Shown: positions 9,201 to 17,100 of the stretch, piece after piece
How positions within the stretch are numbered: position 1 is the first letter of the stretch
How the letters are laid out: the number at the start of each line of letters is the position of its first letter
Origin: Opitutaceae bacterium
Lineage (GTDB): Bacteria > Verrucomicrobiota > Verrucomicrobiia > Opitutales > Opitutaceae
NCBI GenBank assembly: GCA_016795565.1
Contig: JAEUGW010000051.1
Span: forward strand, 1-64,000
Length of the DNA stretch: 64,000 nt
Direction of reading: 5' to 3'
Made by a program: the position numbers and the translations under genes
The notes under the pieces: model-generated
Database searches by the model: none
What the model was told of the DNA's origin: nothing
Seen by the model: the letters and a program-made list of their open reading frames with translations, nothing else

Positions 9201-9629
9201 TTATTTTCCGAGCAGATCGTCGACGAGGCGGCTGATGGTCACGCCGGTCCTTTCCCGCAACGGCACCTTGGCGCTGAAGGTCACCGCCGCGTAGGGCTGG
9301 GGGGAGCGCGGATCGCTGACCGTGATGCGCAGGAAGTTGAGGTGCTCGCCGAAATCCCACGACCAATGATCCTGAAAGGCGACGACGGCTTGGGCGTCGT
9401 CGGGCATCATGGTCAGCGGGCCGACTTCCGCGGTGCGGCCGCGGGCCCGCAGGGCGGCGGCGACCTGCTGATCGAGCGCGCGATTGTCATTGAGGTTGCT
9501 CACGACAAAGAAGCGCTGCACGCCCTTCAGGCTGCGGCCGCGGTCAACCGTGGCCTCAAACGACGCGCAACCCCCGAGCAACAGGCCGAGGCCGAGGAAC
9601 AGAAGCGTGCGGGCGTGGAGCTTTTTCAT
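9201..9629 (-). CDS. Predicted outer-membrane lipoprotein
   Basis: 142 residues with a lipoprotein signal peptide and lipobox LGGC, giving a lipidated Cys21. The mature part is a small alpha/beta domain (FFVVSNLNDNRALDQQVAAA, then VVAFQDHWSWDF) resembling the fold of DUF4136-like lipoproteins. I cannot assign a function. Its ATG overlaps the stop of the upstream pepT gene by 4 bp (ATGA), so the two are translationally coupled and probably one operon. Confidence 0.75.
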   Translation of the reverse strand: MKKLHARTLLFLGLGLLLGGCASFEATVDRGRSLKGVQRFFVVSNLNDNRALDQQVAAALRARGRTAEVGPLTMMPDDAQAVVAFQDHWSWDFGEHLNFLRITVSDPRSPQPYAAVTFSAKVPLRERTGVTISRLVDDLLGK

Positions 9630-10867
9630 GCGGAGCGTTCTGCCCAGACTTGGGCAAGGTGGAGGAGGGTTTCAACCGCCTTCGTCATGTCCTGCAGGCT
9701 GACCCACTCGCGCGGACTGTGGACCTCGTGCATCCCGGTGAAGAGATTGGGGGTCGGCAGCCCGCGCGCGGTCAGATTGGAGCCGTCGGTGCCGCCGCGG
9801 ATGGCGGTGGATTTCGGCGTGAGCCCGGCGCGGCGGATGGCCTCCCGGGCGAACTCGACCGGGCGCATGTCCTGTTCCAGCCAATAGCGCATGTTGCGGT
9901 ATTGCTCGGTGAAGGTGAGCGTGATCGCGGCCTTCGGCTCGGAGGCGCGGAGATCGGCGGCGAGTTTTTCCAGGAGGGCGCGCTGGGCGGCGAGCCCGGC
10001 GAGTTCGAAGTCACGCAGGATGAAGCGGACCTTCGCGCGTTCGGCCGAGGCCGTGCACTCGACCGGGTGGATGAAACCCGCGAGGCCGTCCGTGTGCTCG
10101 GGCGACAACTCGGGAGGCAGCGCCGCAAGGAAACGCCCCGCCAGCCGCGCGGCGTTGACCATGACGTCTTTGGCCCAGCCGGGGTGTGCGGAAACGCCGT
10201 GGATTTCGAGCACGGCGGCATCGGCGCTGAAAGTCTCGCCGTCAATCTCGCCCGGCGACGAGCCGTCGAGGGTGTAGCCGGCCTGGGCCCCGAGTTGCGC
10301 GAGGTCGAGCTTGGCCATGCCACGGGCGATTTCCTCGTCGGGATTGAAGCAGAGGCGGATTTGGCCGTGCGGAATCTCCGGGTGTTGCCGGAGATGGCGC
10401 ACGGCCGCCATGATCACCGCCACGCCGGCCTTGTCATCGGCGCCGAGCAGGGTGGTGCCGCTGGCGGTGATGATGTCGTGCCCGAGGCATTCGCGCAGGG
10501 AGGGGGTGGTCTCGAGCGTGAGCTTTTGGGTCGGATCGTCGGGCAGCACGATGGGCCGCCCGTCGTAGGCCCGGTGCACGAGGGGCTTGGCCGCACCGGG
10601 GAGATTGGTCGCGGTGTCCACATGGGCGAACCAGGCGATTACAGGAACCGGTTTCGGCGTGGTGGCGGGCAGCGTGGCGAGCACGTAGCCGTGCGCGGTG
10701 AGTTGCACCTCGGCGAGGCCGAGCTCCTTCAGTTCCCGCTCCAGCAGCCGCAGCAGGTCCCACTGGCCGGGCGTGCTCGGGGTCGTGGGCGACTGGTCAT
10801 CGCTGCGGGTGTCGATCTGCACGTAGCGCAGGAAGCGGGCGAGGAGGTCGGCGGAGTCCGGTGGCAC
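9626..10867 (-). CDS. pepT: Tripeptide aminopeptidase (peptidase T)
   Basis: 413-residue cytoplasmic M20B metallopeptidase that removes N-terminal residues from tripeptides. Zinc ligands and catalytic residues are visible: AHVDTA (H82, catalytic D84), GADDKAG (D144), NPDEEIA (catalytic E178, ligand E179), a conserved TLDGSSPGEI stretch, and HEVHSPREWV near the C terminus. The length matches the family (about 408). The start is GTG at 10867, which puts the usual LLARFLRYVQIDTRSD N terminus in place. It is followed by the lipoprotein gene with a 4-bp overlap. Confidence 0.92.
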   Translation of the reverse strand: MPPDSADLLARFLRYVQIDTRSDDQSPTTPSTPGQWDLLRLLERELKELGLAEVQLTAHGYVLATLPATTPKPVPVIAWFAHVDTATNLPGAAKPLVHRAYDGRPIVLPDDPTQKLTLETTPSLRECLGHDIITASGTTLLGADDKAGVAVIMAAVRHLRQHPEIPHGQIRLCFNPDEEIARGMAKLDLAQLGAQAGYTLDGSSPGEIDGETFSADAAVLEIHGVSAHPGWAKDVMVNAARLAGRFLAALPPELSPEHTDGLAGFIHPVECTASAERAKVRFILRDFELAGLAAQRALLEKLAADLRASEPKAAITLTFTEQYRNMRYWLEQDMRPVEFAREAIRRAGLTPKSTAIRGGTDGSNLTARGLPTPNLFTGMHEVHSPREWVSLQDMTKAVETLLHLAQVWAERSA

Positions 10868-10948
10868 GGAGCGACGGTCTGAGGGTTCGCCGGCGGGGAC
10901 AACCTGAAATGCCGTCCGCGGACAGGCTCGCGTCGGCCGGTCGGGCGC

Positions 10949-10978
10949 AAAAAAATCCGCGCAGGGCGTGCGCGGATT
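10949..10978 (-). terminator. Rho-independent terminator of the response regulator gene
   Basis: A 9-bp stem AATCCGCGC/GCGCGGATT followed on the minus strand by seven T. It lies 22 bp beyond the response regulator stop and upstream of pepT. Confidence 0.9.
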
Positions 10979-10999
10979 GTGTGGCAGGCATGGCCGCCG

Positions 11000-11404
11000 T
11001 CAGAGGGTCGCGAACAACGCCCGGAGATCCGAGGGGAAGACCGGCTTGGGCATGATGTGATCGACCTGCAGCTGGCGATAATGGGCATCGACCTCCTCGC
11101 TCAGCTCGGAGCTGAAGACGATGATCCGTCCCGGATACGCCATCGCCCGCAGGCGGGCCACCAATTCCAATCCGCTGACCTTGGCCATGTGATGGTCGGT
11201 GATCACGACATCGTAGGCGGCGGGATTCGCTTTCAGCAGATCATAGGCGAGATGGCCGTCGGAGACTGACTCGACCGTGTGCCCATCACGGCCGAGCACC
11301 ACCTCCAGCAGTTGGCGCAATTCGCGCATGTCGTCAGCATAGAGCACGCGCAGTGACTTCTTCGGTTTTGTCGTCGTGGCCTGTGGTTGGAGCGGAGAGC
11401 TCAT
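11000..11404 (-). CDS. Single-domain CheY-like response regulator
   Basis: 134 residues consisting of one receiver domain. The phosphoacceptor is D70 in DVVITD; the acidic pair is D24-D25 (LYADDM); the switch Ser follows in IVFSSE (98-99), and K120 lies in MPKP. There is no output domain, so it must act by protein contact. The N-terminal 15 residues are a Thr/Lys-rich tail. No histidine kinase is nearby. It has its own terminator and appears monocistronic. Confidence 0.92.
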   Translation of the reverse strand: MSSPLQPQATTTKPKKSLRVLYADDMRELRQLLEVVLGRDGHTVESVSDGHLAYDLLKANPAAYDVVITDHHMAKVSGLELVARLRAMAYPGRIIVFSSELSEEVDAHYRQLQVDHIMPKPVFPSDLRALFATL

Positions 11405-11492
11405 GTAGGGCGATGCCTAAGTGCTAGCAGACAAATCAGTTGTTGTCTCGCCGGCTTGTTGTGAAAATTTTACTAAATTACGCCTCCGGGGG

Positions 11493-13640
11493 TCATTTGG
11501 CCGGGGTTTCGAGCCCGCGGCGCTCCAGCAGGGGCTTGATGTCGGGTTCGCCGCCGGTGAAGTTGCGGAAGAGGTTCATCGCGTCGTCGCTGCCGCCGCG
11601 CGAGAGCAGGGTCGAGCGGAAGCGGTCGCCGTTGGCGCGCGTCAGGCCGCCGTGGGCCTTGATCCAGGCCACGGTGTCGGCATCGAGCACCTCGCTCCAG
11701 AAGTAGGAGTAGTAGCCGGCCGAGTAGCCGCCCATCGAGTGGGAGAAATAGGTGGTGCGGTAGCGCGGTGGCACCGGGGCAAAATCCACGCCGGCTTTCC
11801 GCAGGGCCGCGGTCTCGAAGGCGAGCACGCCGTCGGGCCCGGGGACCTCGCCGGGCTTCAGCTGGTGCCAAGCTTGGTCAATGACGTTGGCGGCGACGAG
11901 TTCGGTGGTGGCAAAGCCCTGGTTGAATTTCGTGGTGGCGAGCACCTTGTCGAGGAGGGCCTGCGGCAGGGGGGTGCCCGTCTGGTAGTGCTTGGCGTAG
12001 TGGGCGAGGATCTCGGGCCAGACCCGCCACATCTCATTCACTTGGGAGGGATACTCGACGAAGTCGCGCGGGACGGCCGTGCCCGCGAAGCGCGGATACT
12101 TCACGTTGGAGAAAATACCATGGAGGGCGTGGCCGAACTCATGGAAGGCGGTCTTGACCTCGTCCCACGTGAGCAGGGTGGGCTCGCCGGCGGGCGGCTT
12201 GGGGATGTTGAGGTGGTTGGCGACGACGGGCTTGTCGCCGGTCAGGCCGTTTTGGGAGACGTAGGCGTTCATCCAGGCGCCGCCGCGCTTGTTCGGGCGG
12301 GCGTAGTAGTCGCCGAGGAAGAGGCCGAGCGGGCTGCCGTCCTCGTTGAAGACCTCGAAGACCATCATGTCGGGGGTGTAGCCCTGGAGGTCGGTGCGCT
12401 CCTTGAAGGTGATGCCGTAGAGCTTGGTGGCGGCGTAGAACACGCCGTCCACGAGCACGCGGCGGAGCTCGAAGTAGGGCTTGAGCTGCGATTCGTCGAA
12501 GGCGTAGCGCTCCTTGCGGACCTTCTCGGCGTAGAAATCCCAGTCCCACGCGGCGAGTTGGAAGCCGCCTTTCTCGGCGTCGATGATGCGCTGCATGGCG
12601 GCGGCCTCCTGGCGGGCGTTGGCCACGGCGGGCGGGGCGAGCTGGGCCAGGAGCTTGTTCACCACGTCCACCGAGCCGGCGGTCTGCTCCTCGAGCTGGA
12701 AGGCGGCGTGGGTGGGGTAGCCGAGCAGGTTGGCGCGCTCGGCGCGGAGCCGGGCGATGCGGGTGACGGTCTCGCGGGTGTCGAACTCGCCGCCGTGGCT
12801 GCCGCGCGCCAGCGAGGCTTCCATGATCCGCTGGCGGAGGGCCCGGTTGGTGAGGGCGTCGAGCGGGGGCTGGCCGGTGGTGTTCTGGAGGCGGATGAGG
12901 AACTTGCCCTCATGCCCCGCAGCTTTGGCGGCGGCGGCCATGGCGGCGATTTGCCCGTCGGTCAGGCCGGCGAGTTCCTCGCGGGTATCCACGAGCACGG
13001 CGGAGGCACCCACTTCCTTCAGCACGCTTTGGGAGAACCGGGTGGAGAGGACAGCGAGCTCCGCGTTGAGGGCCTTGAGCTTGGTCTTGTCGGTCTCGGA
13101 AAGCTTGGCGCCGGCGCGGACGAAGTCCTTGTAATAGCGCCACAGCACGCGCTTCGATTCGGCGTCGAGGCCGAGGGTGTCGCGGGCGTCGTAGAGTGTC
13201 TGGACGCGGGCGAAGAGCTTGGGGTTCAGGCGGACGGCGTCGGAGTGCGCGGCGAGTTGCGGCGAGAGCTCGGCCTCGAGCTTCTGGAGGGTGGGGTTGG
13301 TGAGTGCACCGCTGAGGATGGCGAAAGCCGTGCCGGTGCGGTCGAGCAATTGGCCGGAGAGCTCCATGGCCACAATGGTGTTGGCAAAGGTGGGCGCGGC
13401 GGGATTGTTGGCGATGGCCTCGTGCTCCTTGAGGTCTTCCGCCATGCCCTGGGCGAAGGCGGGGGCGAAATGCTCGTCCTTGATCTGCTCGAAGGGCGGC
13501 AGGTGGTAGGGCAGGGTGCTCGGGGTGAGCAAAGGATTGGCATCAGGCTGGGCCTGGAGGGTGAGTGCGGCAGCCAGACCGAGGCTCGCCAGCACGGTGG
13601 TCATGACCGGGCCACGGAGGGGGGATTTTTGAGTAGGCAT
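11493..13640 (-). CDS. M3 family oligopeptidase (peptidyl-dipeptidase Dcp-like), secreted
   Basis: 715 residues with the M3 zinc motif HEFGHALHG at about residue 500 and the second Glu ligand downstream in the EYPSQVNEMW segment. DYYARPNKRGGAWM and the C-terminal SHSMGGYSAGYYSYFWSEVLDAD stretch are typical of the Dcp/oligopeptidase A group. An N-terminal signal peptide (VLASLGLAAALTLQAQ) predicts export to the periplasm, as in peptidyl-dipeptidase Dcp-like enzymes of related bacteria. I chose the ATG at 13640 (MPTQKSP), since upstream codons to 13697 do not look like a leader. It probably degrades imported or secreted peptides. Confidence 0.9.
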   Translation of the reverse strand: MPTQKSPLRGPVMTTVLASLGLAAALTLQAQPDANPLLTPSTLPYHLPPFEQIKDEHFAPAFAQGMAEDLKEHEAIANNPAAPTFANTIVAMELSGQLLDRTGTAFAILSGALTNPTLQKLEAELSPQLAAHSDAVRLNPKLFARVQTLYDARDTLGLDAESKRVLWRYYKDFVRAGAKLSETDKTKLKALNAELAVLSTRFSQSVLKEVGASAVLVDTREELAGLTDGQIAAMAAAAKAAGHEGKFLIRLQNTTGQPPLDALTNRALRQRIMEASLARGSHGGEFDTRETVTRIARLRAERANLLGYPTHAAFQLEEQTAGSVDVVNKLLAQLAPPAVANARQEAAAMQRIIDAEKGGFQLAAWDWDFYAEKVRKERYAFDESQLKPYFELRRVLVDGVFYAATKLYGITFKERTDLQGYTPDMMVFEVFNEDGSPLGLFLGDYYARPNKRGGAWMNAYVSQNGLTGDKPVVANHLNIPKPPAGEPTLLTWDEVKTAFHEFGHALHGIFSNVKYPRFAGTAVPRDFVEYPSQVNEMWRVWPEILAHYAKHYQTGTPLPQALLDKVLATTKFNQGFATTELVAANVIDQAWHQLKPGEVPGPDGVLAFETAALRKAGVDFAPVPPRYRTTYFSHSMGGYSAGYYSYFWSEVLDADTVAWIKAHGGLTRANGDRFRSTLLSRGGSDDAMNLFRNFTGGEPDIKPLLERRGLETPAK

Positions 13641-13734
13641 GGGGATGTAATTTTTATCAGCACATATGTCCGGTCCGTCCATGGCAAGACTGCGCAAGGG
13701 AAAATACCTTCTGTTTGTCCACCAAGCCCACTGG

Positions 13735-13767
13735 GCGAAAAAGAAAAGGCCGCCCGGAGGCGGCCTT
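13735..13767 (-). terminator. Rho-independent terminator of the Dabb-domain gene
   Basis: AAGGCCGCC and GGCGGCCTT form a 9-bp stem with a CGGA loop, followed on the minus strand by TTTTCTTTTT. It lies 22 bp past the Dabb gene stop codon and separates it from the M3 peptidase. Confidence 0.9.
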
Positions 13768-13789
13768 GGGTAGCGTCACTGGGCGGCGC

Positions 13790-14179
13790 TCAGTTCGTGA
13801 TGTCGTGGGTGGTGCTCTGTCCGCGGATGGGCGTGTAGAGCTTATACCAGGCCTTCTGGGCGTCGCTGCCGGAGTAGTCGGCGAGGGCTTTTTCGTCAGC
13901 GAATTCCATCACGATGATGTGGGTGCGCTTGACCGTCGTGCCGGGTGCGTTCTGGACCTTGATGGCCTTGGTCCAGACCCGCGTGATGCCTGGGTAGGCG
14001 GCGGGCAGGGCTTGGGCACCGTCGAGCGCGGCCTGGATTTGCTCGGGGGTGGTGCCGTCCTTCCAAGCGACGGTGACGACGTGGATGACGGACTTGGGCG
14101 CGGTGGCGCTGGCGGCGGCGGAGGCCGCGCCGATCGAAAGCAGGGCGGCGGCGAGGAGGAGGGTGAACAGCTTTTTCAT
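13790..14179 (-). CDS. Secreted Dabb (stress-responsive alpha-beta barrel) domain protein
   Basis: 129 residues: signal peptide MKKLFTLLLAAALLSIGAAS, then one Dabb-type ferredoxin-like domain (HVVTVAWKDGTTPEQIQA, VKRTHIIVMEFADEKALADY, HDITN ending). Dabb domains are small dimeric barrels found in plant stress proteins and bacterial olivetolic-acid-cyclase relatives; most bacterial secreted members have no known activity. The start at 14179 is chosen because it begins the signal peptide. Monocistronic, with its own terminator. Confidence 0.85.
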   Translation of the reverse strand: MKKLFTLLLAAALLSIGAASAAASATAPKSVIHVVTVAWKDGTTPEQIQAALDGAQALPAAYPGITRVWTKAIKVQNAPGTTVKRTHIIVMEFADEKALADYSGSDAQKAWYKLYTPIRGQSTTHDITN

Positions 14180-14311
14180 GGGGAGGAGGGTTGATAGTTG
14201 GCCGGACCGACGGGCGGCCGGCATCGCTGACAGGTCCCGAGGTTTTGGGTTCCGGCAGGAGAGTCAACCTAGGAGCCCGCGGGATTGACCCGGGCCGGGC
14301 GCTGCGGCCTG

Positions 14312-14989
14312 ATGCGCCGCATGGCGAGAAGCGTCGTCCTTGAAACCACCCCGCGCTGCGAGCGCTGCCGTTGCACGCCGCGCTGGTGCATCTGCGCGGG
14401 CTTCCGCGCGGTGGTGTCGCCGCTGGCGGCGGATGTGCTGATCCACAAGCGCGAATACTGGCGGCCGACCAGCACGGGACGGCTGATCAACCGGGTGGTG
14501 TCGGGCTCGCGCGGCCATGTTTTCTGGCAGGAAAAGCCCCCGGAGCGCGCGGCCGTCGTGCGGCCCGGTCGCGAGCTCTGGATTCTGCATCCGCGTGGCG
14601 AGGGGCTGCCGGCCGGTGCCGACCCGGCGAACGTGCAGGTGCTGCTGCTCGACGGCAGCTGGAGCGAAGCCGGCTCAATGCTCGGGGTCGTCGGCCAGTG
14701 GGGGCGGCGCATCAGCCTGCCGCTGGGCGGACCGAGCCGTTACTGGCTGCGCAACGCGCCCGGGGCGGGGAAGTATGCGACGGTGGAGGCGCTGATGTTC
14801 CTGTATGCCGCGCTCGGGCTCGCGGAGGCGGAGGCCGCGCTCCGGCTGCAGTTCGAGTTGCACGTCTACGCCGGCCTGCGCACGCGCGGGGCCAAGGCGA
14901 TGGCGGATGATTTTCTCGCGACCTCGCCGCTGTCCGCAGCGATGCCGGACTTGCTGGCGCGGCTCGGCGAACGCCGGCCGAACCGGTGA
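14312..14989 (+). CDS. DTW domain protein, tRNA-uridine aminocarboxypropyltransferase (TapT-like)
   Basis: 225 residues. The N terminus has a Cys cluster (C16, C19, C21, C26, C28 in RCERCRCTPRWCIC) that would bind zinc, and the signature block LLLDGSWSEAG (D114-W117) stands for the DxTW motif of the family. RYWLRNAPGAGKYATVEA is a second family motif. Characterised DTW proteins (E. coli TapT/YfiP, human DTWD1/2) place the acp3U modification on tRNA using S-adenosylmethionine. The start at 14312 is preferred over the TTG at 14285. The FKBP gene follows after 46 bp on the same strand. Confidence 0.85.
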   Translation: MRRMARSVVLETTPRCERCRCTPRWCICAGFRAVVSPLAADVLIHKREYWRPTSTGRLINRVVSGSRGHVFWQEKPPERAAVVRPGRELWILHPRGEGLPAGADPANVQVLLLDGSWSEAGSMLGVVGQWGRRISLPLGGPSRYWLRNAPGAGKYATVEALMFLYAALGLAEAEAALRLQFELHVYAGLRTRGAKAMADDFLATSPLSAAMPDLLARLGERRPNR

Positions 14990-15035
14990 ACCGATTTGGA
15001 TTTGCCTCGGCGAAATCCGCCGGTTGGGTCGTGCC

Positions 15036-15536
15036 ATGAACCCCGGTCCCCGGATGATGTTGCTGGCGGCGGTGCTGGTCCTGGCGGGCTGTGCACCCAA
15101 GCCGCCATCGGCTCCCGCCGCGCCGGCGAAGACCGAGGCCGAGGTGCGCCGCGAACAGTATTTCGGGCCGGAAATCGCGGCGGACAAAGCCATCACGTGG
15201 CGCACGAGCAACCTCGGCATCAAGCTGCTCGCGCCCGGCGAGGGTCCGCTGGTGCAGTTGCAGGACCGCGTGCGCGTGCACTACACCGGCCGGCTGAAGG
15301 ACGGCACCGTGTTCGACAGCTCGGTCGCGCGCGGCCAGCCGGCGGACTTTGCCGTTGACCGCCTGATCTCGGGCTGGTCGGCGGCGATGCTGACGCTCAA
15401 GCCCGGCGCGAAGGCGGTCATCTGCGTCCCGCCGCATCTGGGTTACGGCGGCCTGCGCTCCGGCAAGATCCCGCCGTTCTCCGGCCTGATTTTCGAGGTG
15501 GAGTTGATCGCGGTGAATCCCGTTGCCGAAAAGTGA
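15036..15536 (+). CDS. Lipoprotein FKBP-type peptidyl-prolyl isomerase
   Basis: 166 residues: lipoprotein signal with lipobox LAGC (Cys19), a Pro/Ala-rich linker, then a single FKBP domain (about 65-162). The ligand-pocket residues are visible in VRVHYTGRLKDGTVFDSS and in KIPPFSGLIFEVELI. The usual GYG loop reads HLGYGGLRSGKIPP. It should catalyse proline isomerisation in exported proteins from an outer-membrane or periplasmic anchor. It sits between the DTW gene and the M20 peptidase on the same strand. Confidence 0.92.
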   Translation: MNPGPRMMLLAAVLVLAGCAPKPPSAPAAPAKTEAEVRREQYFGPEIAADKAITWRTSNLGIKLLAPGEGPLVQLQDRVRVHYTGRLKDGTVFDSSVARGQPADFAVDRLISGWSAAMLTLKPGAKAVICVPPHLGYGGLRSGKIPPFSGLIFEVELIAVNPVAEK

Positions 15537-15625
15537 GGCCCCGCTCCGCAGTTGTTTCAGCTTTGCGCGATGGCCGGGCCTTGCTCCGGGAGGCTTTCCT
15601 TGCTCTCTTGGGCGCGCATTCACTC

Positions 15626-16888
15626 ATGACTAACCATTCTTTCTTCGGTGGGTTGCGTTCCCGGCTCATGGCACTGGCCTTCACCGTCGTTGCCGCCGGC
15701 CTGCCCGCCGCCGATCCGGCGGTGTTGCTCAAGGACCCGGCCGTGCAGTCTCTGCTGGAGGTTGTCCGGCGCAACGAGCCGGACACGATGGCGCTGCTGG
15801 TCAGGCTCACCGAGATCCCGGCACCGCCGTTCAAGGAGGAGGCGCGCGCCGCCGTGCTCAGGCAGCTCTTCGAGCAACACGGCCTGAAGAACGTCTTCAT
15901 TGACCGGGCCGGCAATGTCGTCGGCACGCGGCCCGGCGCGCAGCCGCGGCCGAACGTCGTCGTGTCGGCGCATCTCGACACCGTGTTTCCCGAGGGCACC
16001 GATGTGACCGTGAAGCACGACGGCAGCCGCCTGAAGGCCCCGGGCATCGGCGACGACACCCGCGGCCTGGCCGAGCTCATCAGCGTGCTTCGCGTCCTGC
16101 AGGAGACAAAAACCCCGACCACCGGCACGATCACCTTCGTCGCGACCGTGGGCGAGGAGGGCCTGGGCGACCTGCGCGGGGTCAAGGAGCTCTTCGACCA
16201 CACGCTCAAGGATCAGGTGGATATGTTTATCTCCATCGATGGCGGCGGCACGGGCACCATCACGGCCTTCGGCGTCGGCAGCTACCGCTATCGCGTGACC
16301 TTCAAGGGCCCCGGCGGCCACAGCTACGGCGCGTTCGGCCTCGTCAACCCCATCCACGCGCTCGGGCGCGCCGCCGCCGTGATCGCCGACATCCAGGTGC
16401 CGGCGAGTCCCAAGACCACTTTCAACATCGGCCGCATCGGCGGCGGCACCTCGGTCAACTCGATTCCCTTCGAGGCGTGGATGGAGATCGACATGCGTTC
16501 GCCCGACCCCGTCCCGCTCGGCGCGGTGCGCGAGCAGATCCTCGCGGCCGTTGACACGGCTGTGAAGGCCGAGAATGCCCGCTGGCCAAAGGGTGCCATC
16601 ACCGCCGACGTGCAGCTCGTCGGCGACCGGCCGCCCGGCCAGACCTCCGCCGACACCGCGCTCGTGCAGGGTGCGCAGGGCGTCATCCGCGCCCTGGGCG
16701 GCGTGCCCGTGATCCGCGCCAGCTCGACCGACGCCAACTACCCGATGAAGCTCGGCATTCCCGCCATCACCGTGGGCACCGGCGGCATCAGCCGCGACGC
16801 CCATTCGCTCGACGAGTCCTACGAGCCGGTCGATTCCTGGAAAGGCCCGCAGCACACGCTGTTGCTGTTGCTCTCGCTCACGCGGTGA
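15626..16888 (+). CDS. Secreted M20 family metallopeptidase
   Basis: 420 residues with an N-terminal signal (LMALAFTVVAAGLPAADP) and the M20 metal site: SAHLDTVFPEG (His ligand, catalytic Asp), GIGDDTRGLAEL (bridging Asp), TVGEEGLGDLRG (catalytic Glu plus ligand), and a late DAHSLDE His. The dimerisation domain (FNIGRIGGGTSVNSIP) is intact. It resembles the tripeptidase/carboxypeptidase branch, but substrate specificity cannot be assigned. I chose ATG 15626; a GTG at 15533 overlaps the FKBP stop but gives a non-signal-like leader. Confidence 0.88.
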   Translation: MTNHSFFGGLRSRLMALAFTVVAAGLPAADPAVLLKDPAVQSLLEVVRRNEPDTMALLVRLTEIPAPPFKEEARAAVLRQLFEQHGLKNVFIDRAGNVVGTRPGAQPRPNVVVSAHLDTVFPEGTDVTVKHDGSRLKAPGIGDDTRGLAELISVLRVLQETKTPTTGTITFVATVGEEGLGDLRGVKELFDHTLKDQVDMFISIDGGGTGTITAFGVGSYRYRVTFKGPGGHSYGAFGLVNPIHALGRAAAVIADIQVPASPKTTFNIGRIGGGTSVNSIPFEAWMEIDMRSPDPVPLGAVREQILAAVDTAVKAENARWPKGAITADVQLVGDRPPGQTSADTALVQGAQGVIRALGGVPVIRASSTDANYPMKLGIPAITVGTGGISRDAHSLDESYEPVDSWKGPQHTLLLLLSLTR

Positions 16889-16932
16889 ATGCGGGGGATG
16901 CAGGGCGGTATCGCTGATCCTGCCTGCTTGCC

Positions 16933-16985
16933 TGGAGGGTCGGGCTCCCGCCCGACTGCGGCCGGCCGGGAGGCCCGCCGCTCCA
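16933..16985. repeat. TGGAGGG-type double hairpin module
   Basis: TGGAGGG, arm TCGGGC, CTCCCG, arm CCCGA, then a second GC-rich hairpin ending in CTCCA. It has the same layout as the element inside metH (21364-21422). Lies after the M20 peptidase gene. Confidence 0.75.
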
Positions 16986-17100
16986 ATATGGCGCGCTCCT
17001 CTGCTCTGCGAATGAGTGACAATGTCCGCTGCAACCGGACAAATTTGAAACATTTACGCCGCTGCGGTGTAAGGTAGGTTCCCCTTCACCCTTACCTGAC

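Noticed and set aside
11421..13838. 805-residue plus-strand open frame opposite the M3 peptidase
   Set aside because: Same low-complexity Gly/Val/Glu composition; the opposite strand carries the HEFGH motif and signal peptide.
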